From: Owenia fusiformis
Taxonomy: Eukaryota; Annelida; Polychaeta; Sabellida; Oweniidae
Direction of reading: 5' to 3'
NCBI GenBank assembly: GCA_903813345.2
Contig: CAIIXF020000002.1
Coordinates: forward strand, 12,606,150 to 12,670,149
DNA length: 64,000 nt
Position numbers and translations under genes: made by a program. Numbering within the stretch: position 1 is the stretch's first letter; every line of letters starts with the position of its first letter. Below, one piece after another: positions 11,637 through 24,400 of the stretch. The notes under the pieces were generated by a model that made no database searches, was not told the DNA's origin, and was given only the letters and a program-made list of their open reading frames with translations.

Positions 11637-13070
11637 AACTCTTCCTGACGGGATCCGTGGAAAATGGACAACTTTGGTATCAGAAGAAAGAGGACATCAT
11701 AACCTATCAGATGGTAGAGGTAGCTGCGAAATGTTCCTATTATTCATATTTGAGAAATAAGCCGTCTTCTAAGATACCTGTTATAGCAGGAATAGTTTGC
11801 TCAAATGTAACAGTACGGCTTTAACAAACGTTCGTGATTTTAACGCACTTTCGCTAAAGCGTTTTATTTTTCAGCGTGAACGAATGTTTTATGACTGAAA
11901 ACAGGAAACGGGAAGTGTACACAAAAAAAACAAACATTTCTACACCTTTAGTAGCTTTAACTTTACAGGTAAGTATGAAAGTCTTTATAAGTAATGACGT
12001 TGTCATGCAAGTAACAAATATTTATTCGGCGTTATCTCGGGTTTCTATGACTTCCAAAACTGGATAACCATGATGAAGACGCATATTATTTTTTTGAAAA
12101 GATTATTTTTTGAAGGTCAGGGTGCATTTTGGAATTCTTTTTACAATTTTGAAAAGTAGGCCACTGAATATTCTAGTTATTCAAACATTCTGAAGAATTA
12201 TCAACCCTTAATTACAGTGGGGGACAAAAATAAACCTCAACCATCAAAAGTTGTCACAATGTCAATGAGCTAAATTCCAAGTTTCGTGTCTCAAACTCTC
12301 CCAAGCGGTAGAAAAAAAATTCCTGTTCACTCTAAGTAGCACAATAAATGAATCCAAAGCTTCATACCTGCAAATGATGGATAAATCCCTACCAAATCGA
12401 ACAAATGTTTTCATGAATCGCCATGTTTGTGATCCAAGGAGGATTGACTCCCAGAATGCGACATTAGTTAACCTTATTTACTTGTGACATGGTTCAAAAT
12501 GGCGGAACAGCATTTTGAATGCTGGGACATATCATGTTGCATTCTGGGCTTCCAATCCTACTTGACTTAAATATCTGAAATATACATAGATTCAAAGTTG
12601 TTTATGGAATTATCATAGGTTTTGGGCAGAATCTGACTTTACAGTCAGATTCATAATTCCATTGAAAAATATCACAAACATCTGAATCCCAGTCATCTGA
12701 ATCCTATTCTTCTGAATCTCAATCGTCAAAATTGGTTTCCCACCTAGTACTGCTTAACTTTAAGAACATTCAACCATAAGAGGTAGTTTCTTTAAAAAAT
12801 TCTGACATCTGTGCGTTTAACAATAAATTTGAATGTTGGAATTAGATGCATTATATCTTACACGACTAAAGCCTCATTTTTGTGTTTGCAATACCATAAG
12901 CCTACACGTATCTTAAAAAGAGAAAAACATTATTCACTTAGATTTGGTCAACGGAATTGAATGCAAGTTTTAGATACACAAAGCTAAAAAGTCTTTCTAT
13001 CATGATATTTCCCTGTGGTCCCTTGGAAATTATCATATCAACAATTGTTAGATTTTGGACAAATGAGATT
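11637..13070. other. Spacer with a short tgaatc-type repeat
   Basis: No gene was recognised. At 12683-12728 three ~15-bp units with catctgaatcc occur. In reverse complement they resemble the 15-bp units at 13071-13215, so the two tracts may be inverted relatives. Confidence 0.45.
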
Positions 13071-13215
13071 TGGATGATTGCGATTTAGACCAATGGAATT
13101 CGGACAATTGGGATTCGGACCAATGGGATTCGGAACATTGGGATTCGGACCAATGGGATTCGGACCATTGGGATTCGGACCAATGGGATTCAACCATTGG
13201 GATTCAGATCAATGG
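13071..13215. repeat. 15-bp minisatellite
   Basis: Units gattcggaccaatgg and gattcggaccattgg alternate about nine times. Its translation is a repetitive Asp/Trp/Ser string that I regard as incidental. Confidence 0.85.
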
Positions 13216-14036
13216 TGTGTCCTCAGGTACTCATGATTTTAGTTCTTACACAGTGCATTTAAATGTGTGTTCCATTGAAACTATTTACATGTACATGTAC
13301 AGTAACTCTGGTACTAAATCATACAAGGCATTATGATTGAGTTTTGTCCTTGTTACCAAAATATTAAATTGTTTTTTTACCACAGTTTTTTTTGATACAC
13401 TGCACATGTAAGTTTATATAGTAATACTAAGCTTCCTAAGTAAAATAGCAATTGATGTGTCAATATTTGGAAAATGACCAAAAACCAAATTGCATACTGG
13501 AGTCTCTCGCCAAATAAATACAATACTGTTACTGTATGTATCATCCAACCTATGCTAAAATTGATGAATACAAATTCATGCTGCTATTTTCTGAAGTGCG
13601 GTAATACAAATTCTCAACCTTGTGATATGATATGTTTTAAGGTAGACCTTGTTACTGTCTGATCTAAAATGTTTTTTTAGATATAAGTTAATCATTAAGG
13701 TAGATGTAGTAGTTGTACCCTGACAAAAGATAACTCCATGCTATTGCATTGGAGCAATGATTTGACAAGTGTCTAGCTTTAAGAGATATAAATTTCGTGA
13801 TATCACACTTTTGAAAAATAAGTTTCTTAATTTATATTTTGATGGATTTGATGAATACCTATCATGGCATTTTTAACGTATCTTTGTTGCACTTTTGTAC
13901 ATAAATAGCAAGATATTTGACATATTTTAAATCAAATTGAGAAATTGTTTCCAGTCCGCAAATATTAAAAGATCCAGTCATTCAGTTCTCCTATTCCTTA
14001 CAATGGGGCATCAAAATGTTTTTTAGCTTTTGTTTG
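13216..14036. other. Spacer, nothing recognised
   Basis: AT-rich sequence. No coding, RNA or repeat signal that I can support. Confidence 0.4.
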
Positions 14037-14240
14037 ATTATCCCAACGAACGAAGTTCAGTAGGGATATGGTGAGGCCCTCCGTCAATCCGTCAGTCCGT
14101 CCATCTGTCCGTCTGTCAGTCCATCCGTCCGTTTAATTTAGAGGAAATATGGGGTAGAATGGTAGATCACAATTATGGTATTGTTTTTCTGATTTGAGCC
14201 TCAGAAAATCGTTTGGATTTACTACTCAGTGGAGTAATGT
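14037..14240. mobile_element. Short copy of the 7.3-kb repeat element family
   Basis: It starts tatcccaacgaacgaagttc, has the same gtccgtc-rich lead, and ends tactactcagtggagtaatg. The ends match 7341-8745, but the 147-bp internal repeats are absent. The two copies therefore define the ends of the family. Confidence 0.7.
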
Positions 14241-14844
14241 TTTGTTGTTATGATTATGTATTGGTCATTTCAACATGAAATATATACACTTTATTGTCAG
14301 TTACATACCTGTCTAAGTGGAACACCCTTGGTACCTCTAAAAATGTTCCACTTTGGAGGTTCATTTAACATTAACCCTTAGAGCACTGATTTGTTTTGGA
14401 CGTGCATTCCGTAGAGACTGGCTTGTTCAGGAATTTATTCCCTTTTCTGACATGCATATAGAACCTGATCATACCAGAAGTATATACATGTATCACATGG
14501 ATGTGATTTGGTGGCTAAGTTACTTAAAATGCCATGAAAAAGCATTTAAGAGTTATGAAGGGGTCATCTAATCCTATACATTGATTTGAAGTCAAAATTT
14601 TCAAAATATTCTAATCACCATTTACCCACATATCAATGATATTTCCTTCATTTTTCACAAGTTAAAATTATAGATTTACCTCTAATATCATCACCTGATC
14701 ATATATTATGATTGATTTCCTCATATTTGATGAGTATTCTATAATTAAAAAACTTCTGACCACTTCCGTTTTCGGACTTCCAGTCAATATCTTCTGAATA
14801 AAAAGTTTAAAAATATTTTTGTTTCATTAATTATTGTGTCTATT
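14241..14844. other. Spacer upstream of the raftlin-like gene
   Basis: No promoter or exon was recognised. The 5' non-coding exon of the raftlin-like gene should lie upstream of 15267 but cannot be placed. Confidence 0.35.
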
Positions 14845-15185
14845 TACTGTAGATTGGGTTAATTTGGCGCCCGCTTTAATTTGGCGAATGTGGCGATATT
14901 GAAAAATTCGCCAATATAAATCTTCGCCAAAATTTAGAATGAATCCCTGGGAATTATCTAGGGTATTTCGTCCAGTGTATTTAATACTCGGGGAAAACTA
15001 GAAAGGAAAAGCACGGTATAGTAGCAGCATTGATCGAGGGGCAAAATGTAAAGGATGATCTCACAAAAATGTACAACCGTGGTGAATATCGCCAGTGCTT
15101 ATCCGCCAAATTAAATAGCCGCCAATATGCCAAAAATGGCAAAATCGCCAAATTAAGTAGCGCCAAATTAACCCAATCTACAGTA
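14845..15185. mobile_element. MITE with perfect ~26-bp terminal inverted repeats
   Basis: The left end begins tactgtagattgggttaatt (continuing tggcgc). The right end closes with the exact reverse complement, finishing aattaacccaatctacagta. The ~341-bp interior is full of ttggcga/tcgccaa words and has no transposase. It lies ~80 bp before the 3' splice site of the first coding exon of the raftlin-like gene. Confidence 0.85.
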
Positions 15186-15272
15186 ACTTATTTTGTAAAA
15201 TTATTTTGTATGAATGCTAACAACATTTAGGTCATTGCAGAGTTTAAGTTGTTTATTTCTTACTAGGTGACA

Positions 15273-15441
15273 ATGGGAGCTGCGTCATCAAAACAGTCAG
15301 GCCCAAAGCCCAGGAAACTGACCAAAGAAGAAAGGACTGCGGCCCAACTCCAGTCCCTCATCCCAGTAGACCCCGTACCTTACAGAGGTCCCCAGCTTCA
15401 GTACTGCCTCATAGATGTGCCTGTGAAGATGAAAGCACACA
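15273..15441 (+). CDS. Raftlin-like gene, first coding exon
   Basis: The ATG is at 15273, six bases after the acceptor ttcttactag. The donor is gtaattc at 15442, phase 1. It encodes the myristoylation signal and a basic stretch (KPRKLTKEE). Confidence 0.8.
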
Positions 15442-18400
15442 GTAATTCAAATTATTTTATACACATAAACACAATAATCACGCCTAACCATCGACAAGGT
15501 ACAGTGACAAAATATAACGTAGTACACTTTAGATGTACGATGTCACTATTCAATCGAATAGAAGCAAAGACAATGATGCAGGTGTGATGTAGAATTTAAA
15601 AAATTAATCTTGGGAACACTTGAAAGATTTCATGTTTAATTTCGTGTGTATTCGTTTAGGAAGACTTTTAACTAAATTCTAATAGTGTTAAAATTTTTTC
15701 GAACAGTGCTCGATTTTTTTCGTGGTCAATCTACCCACGAAAATTGATCGGTTGGAAAATTTTGGGTTTTTCCCATTTCCTTTGATAATTTTTTCCCCTG
15801 TTGCCTAAGAGTGTCTATTATTTTTATGATAATATGTTTCTCTATACTACTCAATTTAGGACGGCTGGAGATTAATAAATATTGAAGTAGTTATTGTTAT
15901 TTAAAAGAAGTCAGAAATGTGTGTTGTCAACTCAAATGTACGTTGTCCCTGTAATTGAAATTCATGAGATATACTTTATATTAAACAATGTAATGATTTC
16001 ATTTCAAAATTCATTAAGGTTTTTATTTGTAGCAAATGATCTTTAACGAACATGTTCAAATCAAGTATCCTTTTTGCTTTTTCATTTTATGAAAGTATTG
16101 TTGTGGTTGTGGTTAATTTGTGCCCATTTGCTGGGCTTTCAATAGCAGGGGGCGAGAGTCCAAAATTGCCGTTTGTTTTCTATAATTCGCCGGTTGTCAG
16201 AAGCCAAATATTGTCTTTAGTTTTAGGGGGGGGGGGGGTAGGGGGGGAGATTAAAAAAGTCACATCATTTCATCAGTACTTATTGAACGCCCTGTACATT
16301 GTATACACACAGGTTGCATTCTTTTCACACAGGTTGCATTCTATATTGAGAGTTCAACCCGGGAAGTGCATTTGAATTTGTAAAATGAAACCTGTGGAAG
16401 AGTAAATCATAATTTATTTTCATAAGAATATAAAAGGTAAAAATGGCATTCTATATGAGTTGCCCTAGTCATTCCACAGTTCAAGGTGTTATTTTGTGTA
16501 GCCCGTGTCTTGTGGTCAATTAAATTGACAATATCACACATGGAAATGACTTTGGAAAACCTGCAATACGTAAAATCTTTTAAATCACCCCTCAATAGGA
16601 TTCAATGTTCAAAACTTTGAATGACTGTGCAATACTCTTGTATATGAGATACATTGTCTGAAATATATTCACAGGTGAATTGTTCATCCTTGCACTTTTG
16701 TGACATTTAGTATATTTTGCCTTTAATCTTACAAGAACAATAATAAGTGGATTAGATCAAATTTAATTTCGACATTCCCTGTCCATTCATCCACTTTCGG
16801 TGCGCCGAAGCTATAATAACACTGGTGCTCCACTCGATTACGCTGGTTACCGAAACGGTTCGTTCTGCTAACAAAATGTTGGAACATCGAAGGTACGATT
16901 TTTCTTTTTTCCTTATTTCACACGTTGTATGCAGAATTTCCACGACATCTTTTACACAAACGTGTATCAGTATCATATGTTTAAGAAAATGTACATATTT
17001 TTGAATAAATAGTTCAGAAGACAACAGAATCGTCTATTTAATTCCTAACTTAAGGATGTTCCCTGGTCAGATAGGAAAATATTCAATAGTATTTAACTTT
17101 TTCTCAAAAATGGTTTTCTGGGATTCTCACGGGCAACAAAGAATATTAAAACTTTAAAAACCATATGTTAGTGTGCTTTTTTCTGAGCAAGAGGCCTCTA
17201 AAGTGTCAATATTTGACAAAAGTGGGTGTGGCACTTTCTCATTGAAACCCATGTTAAAAATCAGGTTTTCACCCCAAAACACACTTTTGAATATTTAACT
17301 TTTTCTTAAACTCACAGAAACACTTAGTTATGCTATGTACTTCACATTTTGAAAAGAAAAATTAGGGGTTGGTGTTCATCGTTTTCAACTTCGTCCAGGG
17401 AACATCCTTAAGTTACATAAATGGTTTTTCGAAAAACAGTTAAGATCTGCACTTTTAACCCAAACCGTTTATGTAACTTAAGTGAGGAATTAAATCGACG
17501 ATTCTGTTGTCTTCTGACCTATGTACATTTTCTAAAACATATGGTGCTGATACTAGTTTGTGAGAAAAAATGTCGTTGGGATTCTGCCTAAAACGCGTGA
17601 AATAAGGAAAAAAGAAAAATCGTACCTTCGACGTTCCAACATTTTATTACCAAAACGAACCGTTTCGGTAACCAGCGTAATTGAGCGGATCACCAGTGAA
17701 TAACAAGAATTTGCATTTTCGGGAGTGTACAATTGGTTATTTTGAATGCCGCCCCTTGTATTTCTCATCTGCCTCTTGTAAAAAAAGTTACTGAAACCAC
17801 TGCCATTTGGTGTTAGCTTCCAGCCCAAACTCCCATCCAGTGTCTCGGAATAGAATATGTTGAAGACTAGCACTGCCACGGAGTCTGTTTCCAGCCTGTT
17901 TGATTATTTGGCGTCTCTGCCTTATGTTTTGTTAGTTACATTGATAGATAGATCTACTGATCTATACTAGCTGATTGAATATGACTTTTTAAAATCCCGT
18001 TTATGATATATCTGGAAAGTTTCAATAGTTCAATCAAATTAGAGTAATTCTATAATTGTCCTGATTCAATTTAAAATGCATCTGACCCCCCTGTCTGTTA
18101 GTGTAATGAAAAATACGTTGTCAGCTGCATTAGGGTTAACTGTAAATTGAGTAAGTTCAATGGGACAATGTACATTCGAGTTGACAAAGTACACTTAGGG
18201 GCGGGGTCAAAATATCGATGTTCATATGGAGACGAAAGTACTTTCGCGAGGGGGAGGGGGTTTTTGGGCACTTTCGTTGACCAAAAAAACATCGATAATT
18301 CGGATCTGATATACAAAAAATAATTGGACTTACCCACTTTTTCTGGCGCTATGTTCTGATAAAAAGGCTTGTTTTCAATAGTTCGTGAGCTTTTTTGTGT

Positions 18401-21400
18401 GATAGGTCCAAAATATCGGTAGATAAAGACGATAATTCGATCATTTTTCAAATAAATTCCGTACTTTTCCCTCCTCCTTTTGAAGAGTTCAATGCAGTTA
18501 AATTGCGAAGGTGTGTTAATTCACCGTAATAATAACCCGGCAAATAGGATACGATTATGCCTGAAAATCAATGTTTTTTTTGAAGTGACCTAAGCTTTCG
18601 TCTAGAGGGGGGTGGGGGGGGGGTTGTTGTCCAAACGAAATTACTTTCGTCTCCATATGAACATTGATATTTTGACCCCACCCCTTATGATTCTTTAAAT
18701 TATAGCCGAAAGGTTAATACTTATTAAATCTTTAATTGTGCTGTTTAAAGAAACATATTCTCATAAAAATCTTCGACACTCTTAGACAACAGGGGAGGAA
18801 ATGATCAAAGGAAATGTGTAAAAACACAACATTTTCCAACCGACAAATTATATGGGTAGATTGACTACGAAAAAAAATAGAGCACTGTGCGAAAATCTTT
18901 TAACTTTATTGGAAAGTTAAATGTCTTCCTAAAAGAATACACAAAGAATCAAACATGAAATCCTTAATGCATTCCTCAGATTATTTTTTTAAAACCTACA
19001 TCAAACCTACATTATTGTCTTTGCTTCAAATCGGTTAAATAGTGACATCGTACATCTAAAGTGTACTACGGTATATTTTGTCACTGTACCTTGTCGATGG
19101 TTAGGCGTGAATAATGGTAGAATTAAGAATTAAAATATATTTTGACCTGATTTATACATGGTGGGCCAGAAAATAGGACACTTACATATATTCTATGAAA
19201 AGAGTGCACCGTATATGAACCAAATGCCATAAAAGTTAATTAGTCTAAGATTGCATTCGCAAAATGCAACTTTCAGCTCTTGGCTACTGGATCAACCTAC
19301 TATTTAATGGGCAACTCATTTAAATATGAATAGTGCCTGCCACTATTCCATTCAAAAAATGAGTTTGTCATAAAGTAGTAGGTTAATCCAGTTGGTGACA
19401 GTCAAAAGTTGCATTCACGAATACAAGCTTACTAAAGGTTTTAACATTTGTTGATGCATGTACATGTATAGAATTTGAAGTCATATGACGCATGATTTCA
19501 GTATTTTTGTTTGCTTAGTTCAATTATCGACTTAAAAATATGGACTGGAAACTTTGGAAAAAACTCCTCTCACCTATAACTGATTGAACCAAATTTTGTC
19601 GGGCCGATATAATCCTAAAGAACACAATGTATTGTTGCACAAATAGTATTATTTGAAAGCTTGTCATGTAACTGTAATGTGCAGTATGTAACTTGTTATG
19701 GTGCATCATGCAAGGATATGTTCATCTTCATTGAATTATGTAAAGGCAAACTTATGCTCGATCAAAAATTATCAAAGTTGTGATTTTTACCTTTTTCGTT
19801 ATATATGCAAGAAAACATAAACCACACATTACAAAATACATGATAAGCTTTCAAATTATTACCAGTCGTGCAGCCATCATATAATTCCTAGAACCATTAA
19901 ATTATACAGCCATCATATATTTCCCAGAAACCATTATATTATACAGCCATTATATATTTCCCAGAACCATTATATTATACAGCCATCATATATGTCCCAG
20001 AACCATTATATTATACAGCCATCATATATTTCCCAGAAACCATTATATTATACAGCCATCATATATTTCCCAGAACCATTATATTATACAGCCATCATAT
20101 ATTTCCCAGAACCATTATATTATACAGCCATCATTTATTTCCCAGAACCATTATATTATACAGCCATCATATATTTCCCAGAACCATTATATTATACAGC
20201 CAACATATATTTCATAGAAACCATTATATTGTACAGCCATTATACATTTCCCAGAACCATTATATTATACAGCCATCATATATTTCATAGAAACCATTAT
20301 ATTGTACAGCTATCATATATTTCCCAGAAACCATTATATTATACAGCCATCATATATTTCCCAGAAACCATTATATTATACAGCCATCATATATTTCCTA
20401 GAACCATTATATTATACAGTCATCATATATTTCCCAGAACCATTATATTATACAGCCATCATATATTTCCCAGAACCATTATATTATACAGCCATCATAT
20501 ATTTCCCAGAAACCATTATATTGTACAGCCATTATATATTTCCCAGAACCATTATATTATACAGCCATCATATATTTCCCAGAACCATTATATTGTACAG
20601 CCATCATATATTTCCCAGAACCATTATATTATGCAGCCATCATATATTTCCCAGAACCGTTATATTATACAACCATCATATATTTCCCAGAACCATTATA
20701 TTATTCAGCCATCATATATTTCCCAGAACCATTATATTATACAGCCATCACATATTTCCCAGAAACCATCATATTATATAGCCATCATATATTTCCCAGA
20801 ACCATTATATTGTACAGCCATCATATATTTCCTAGAACCATTATATTATACAGCCATCATATATTTCCAAGAACCATTATATTATACAGCCAACATATAT
20901 TTCCCAGAAACCATTATATTATACAGCCATCATATATTTCCCAGAAACCATTATATTGTACAGCCATCATATATTTCCCAGAAACCATTATATTATACAG
21001 CCATCATATATTTCCCAGAAACCATTATATTGTACAGCCATCATATATTTCCCAGAACCATTATATTATACAGCCATCATATATTTCCCAGAAACCATTA
21101 TATTGTACAGCCAGCATATATTTCCCAGAAACCATTATATTATACAGCCATCATATATGTCCCAGAACCATTATATTGTACAGCCATCATATATTTCCTA
21201 AAACCATTATATTATACAGCCATCATATATTTCCCAGAAACCATTATATTGTACAGCCATCATATATTTCCCAGAAACCATTATATTATACAGCCAACAT
21301 ATATTTCCCAGAAACCATTATATTATACAGCCATCATATATTTCCCAGAACCATTATATTATACAGCCATCATATATTTCCCAGAACCATTATATTATAC

Positions 21401-24400
21401 AGCCATCATATATTTCCAAGAACCATTATATTTTACAGCCATCATATATTTCCCAGAACCATTATATTATACAGCCATCATATATTTCCCAGAACCATTA
21501 TATTATACAGCCATCATATATTTCCCAGAAACCATTATATTATACAGCCATCATATATTTCCCAGAACCATTATATTATACAGCCATCATATATTTCCCA
21601 GAAACCATTATATTATACAGCCAACATATATTTCCCACAAACCATTATATTATACAGCCATCATATATTTCCCAGAACCATTATATTATACAGCCATCAT
21701 ATATTTCCCAGAACCATTATATTATACAGCCATCATATATTTCCCAGAACCATTATATTGTACAGCCATCATATATTTCCCAGAACCATTATATTATACA
21801 GCCATCATATATTTCCCAGAAACCATTATATTATACAGCCATCATATATTTCCCAGAAACCATTATATTATACAGCCATCATATATTTCCTAGAACCATT
21901 ATATTATACAGTCATCATATATTTCCCAGAACCATTATATTATACAGCCATCATATATTTCCAAGAACCATTATATTATACAGCCATCATATATTTCCCA
22001 GAAACCATTATATTGTACAGCCATTATATATTTCCCAGAACCATTATATTATACAGCCATCATATATTTCCCAGAACCATTATATTGTACAGCCATCATA
22101 TATTTCCCAGAACCATTATATTATGCAGCCATCATATATTTCCCAGAACCGTTATATTATACAACCATCATATATTTCCCAGAACCATTATATTATTCAG
22201 CCATCATATATTTCCCAGAACCATTATATTATACAGCCATCACATATTTCCCAGAAACCATCATATTATATAGCCATCATATATTTCCCAGAACCATTAT
22301 ATTGTACAGCCATCATATATTTCCTAGAACCATTATATTATACAGCCATCATATATTTCCAAGAACCATTATATTATACAGCCATCATATATTTCCCAGA
22401 AACCATTATATTGTACAGCCATCATATATTTCCCAGAACCATTATATTATACAGCCATCATATATTTCCCAGAAACCATTATATTGTACAGCCAGCATAT
22501 ATTTCCCAGAAACCATTATATTATACAGCCATCATATATGTCCCAGAACCATTATATTGTACAGCCATCATATATTTCCTAGAACCATTATATTATACAG
22601 CCATCATATATTTCCCAGAAACCATTATATTGTACAGCCATCATATATTTCCCAGAAACCATTATATTATACAGCCAACATATATTTCCCAGAAACCATT
22701 ATATTATACAGCCATCATATATTTCCCAGAACCATTATAATATACAGCCATCATATATTTCCAAGAACCATTATATTTTACAGCCATCATATATTTCCCA
22801 GAACCATTATATTATACAGCCATCATATATTTCCCAGAACCATTATATTATACAGCCATCATATATTTCCCAGAACCATTATATTATACAGCCATCATAT
22901 ATTTCCCAGAAACCATTATATTATACAGCCAACATATATTTCCCAGAAACCATTATATTGTACAGCCATCATATATTTCCCAGAAACCATTATATTATAC
23001 AGCCATCATATATTTCCCAGAAACCATTATATTATACAGCCAACATATATTTCCCAGAAACCATTATATTATACAGCCATCATATATTTCCCAGAACCAT
23101 TATATTATACAGCCATCATATATTTCCCAGAACCATTATATTATACAGCCATCATATATTTCCCAGAACCATTATATTATACAGCCATCATATATTTCCA
23201 AGAACCATTATATTATACAGCCATTATATATTTTCAGTGCAGTTTGGTTTTGGTGGTCAACAACTGACGTCTGACATCGACCAATACTATGCAACCATAG
23301 TTCAGCCTTACAATGATGGTTATGTCATGACACAATTCATGAAGATTCCTGGCCAAATGAACCGTGGTGGGATGATAAGCATGAGTGTCACATTCCCATA
23401 CCAGGCTATACACACCAGACCAATAAATGTGTGAGTAGGTTTGATATTGATCCTAACAGGTTTTCTCAACTGGAAAAACATAGTGGCGGTTCTCGATATT
23501 TTACAATTTTTGCTGTAACTGGAAAAGTAGTAGAGTGATTTCGTTCATTTTTGACATTAGAATGCTCATAAGTGTGTCACATTGTCTTATGACACTTTGG
23601 CTAGATCCATTTTGTTGAAATTTGATATGTGCCTTCTAAGAATCATATTTCACTTTCTTATGACAATTTGTCTAGTGAGCAGCCACTTTGGAAAATGGTG
23701 GCCATTTTTGTGTGTGTAATTTTAAGATATTTGGAGTGCAGGGATTTTGTACAAATTGCAGCCATGGCTATTTTATTTTATTTGCTATACCTTGACGTTG
23801 CTTTTATCTATTATTTTAAATCCATATAAGCAAACAGCAGGTTCAAATTCAGGGATTCTCTTTCGTGAATTTCTAGAAATGCATAATGAATCAGCTGGGG
23901 ACATCTCACAACCTGCTGCTCTCATTGGTGGGGGTAATGCCGTGTTATTTTTCATATACCAGCAGTTAAATTAAATTTCAGCAGCTGCTGTTAAATGTTC
24001 TTATACTCATCATGACATTTAATATTAAGAACCGCATTAGAAATATTGCAGATAAATATGGGTTAAAACACCAAATATGATATTCAAATTCTTGATTTGG
24101 GTGCGTCAATATTCTCAGTTTCAACATGGTGCAGCATGCAATATTCAAATTCTCCACTTGGTGCATTGATATTCAAATTCACTTGGCTTCGGTGCAGTAA
24201 ATTGAATTTTCCACTTATTATGTGCATCAATAACGCTGCACCAAGTAGAATGAAAGATCATTGAACAAGGTTTAATTGTGCCAAATATGATTTTAAACCC
24301 ATGCTGAATGACTGAGTTATCAACATACATTTGTTTGGGTTACCTTTTTGGCTCACCCTGTATGTTAATACTGTTTCTTCTAGTGCACCATCACCAGAAA

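Larger units (their letters stand above)
15455..19125. repeat. Large imperfect palindrome in the first mapped intron of the raftlin-like gene
   Basis: Outer arms: 15475-15860 on the left (gcctaaccatcgacaaggta, then tagatgtacgatgtcacta) and 18720-19115 on the right, which carries their reverse complements. The arms continue at 15915-15955 and 18150-18190 (ttgtcaactc, aatgtac). Inner arms: 16805-17048 and 17478-17705, sharing accgaaacggttcgtt and aaggtacgatttttc. The centre lies near 17.26 kb. Divergence and later insertions interrupt the symmetry. No coding was recognised in either arm. Confidence 0.8.

Noticed and set aside
13070-13336. Asp/Trp/Ser-repeat frame
   Set aside because: It is the translation of the 15-bp minisatellite. 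No splice context or domain supports a gene.
19992-23434. Very long open frames (up to 633 codons) in the 36-bp array
   Set aside because: The unit is a multiple of three and lacks stops in some frames, so it stays open by arithmetic. The translations are just the repeat and shift frame at every 37-bp unit.
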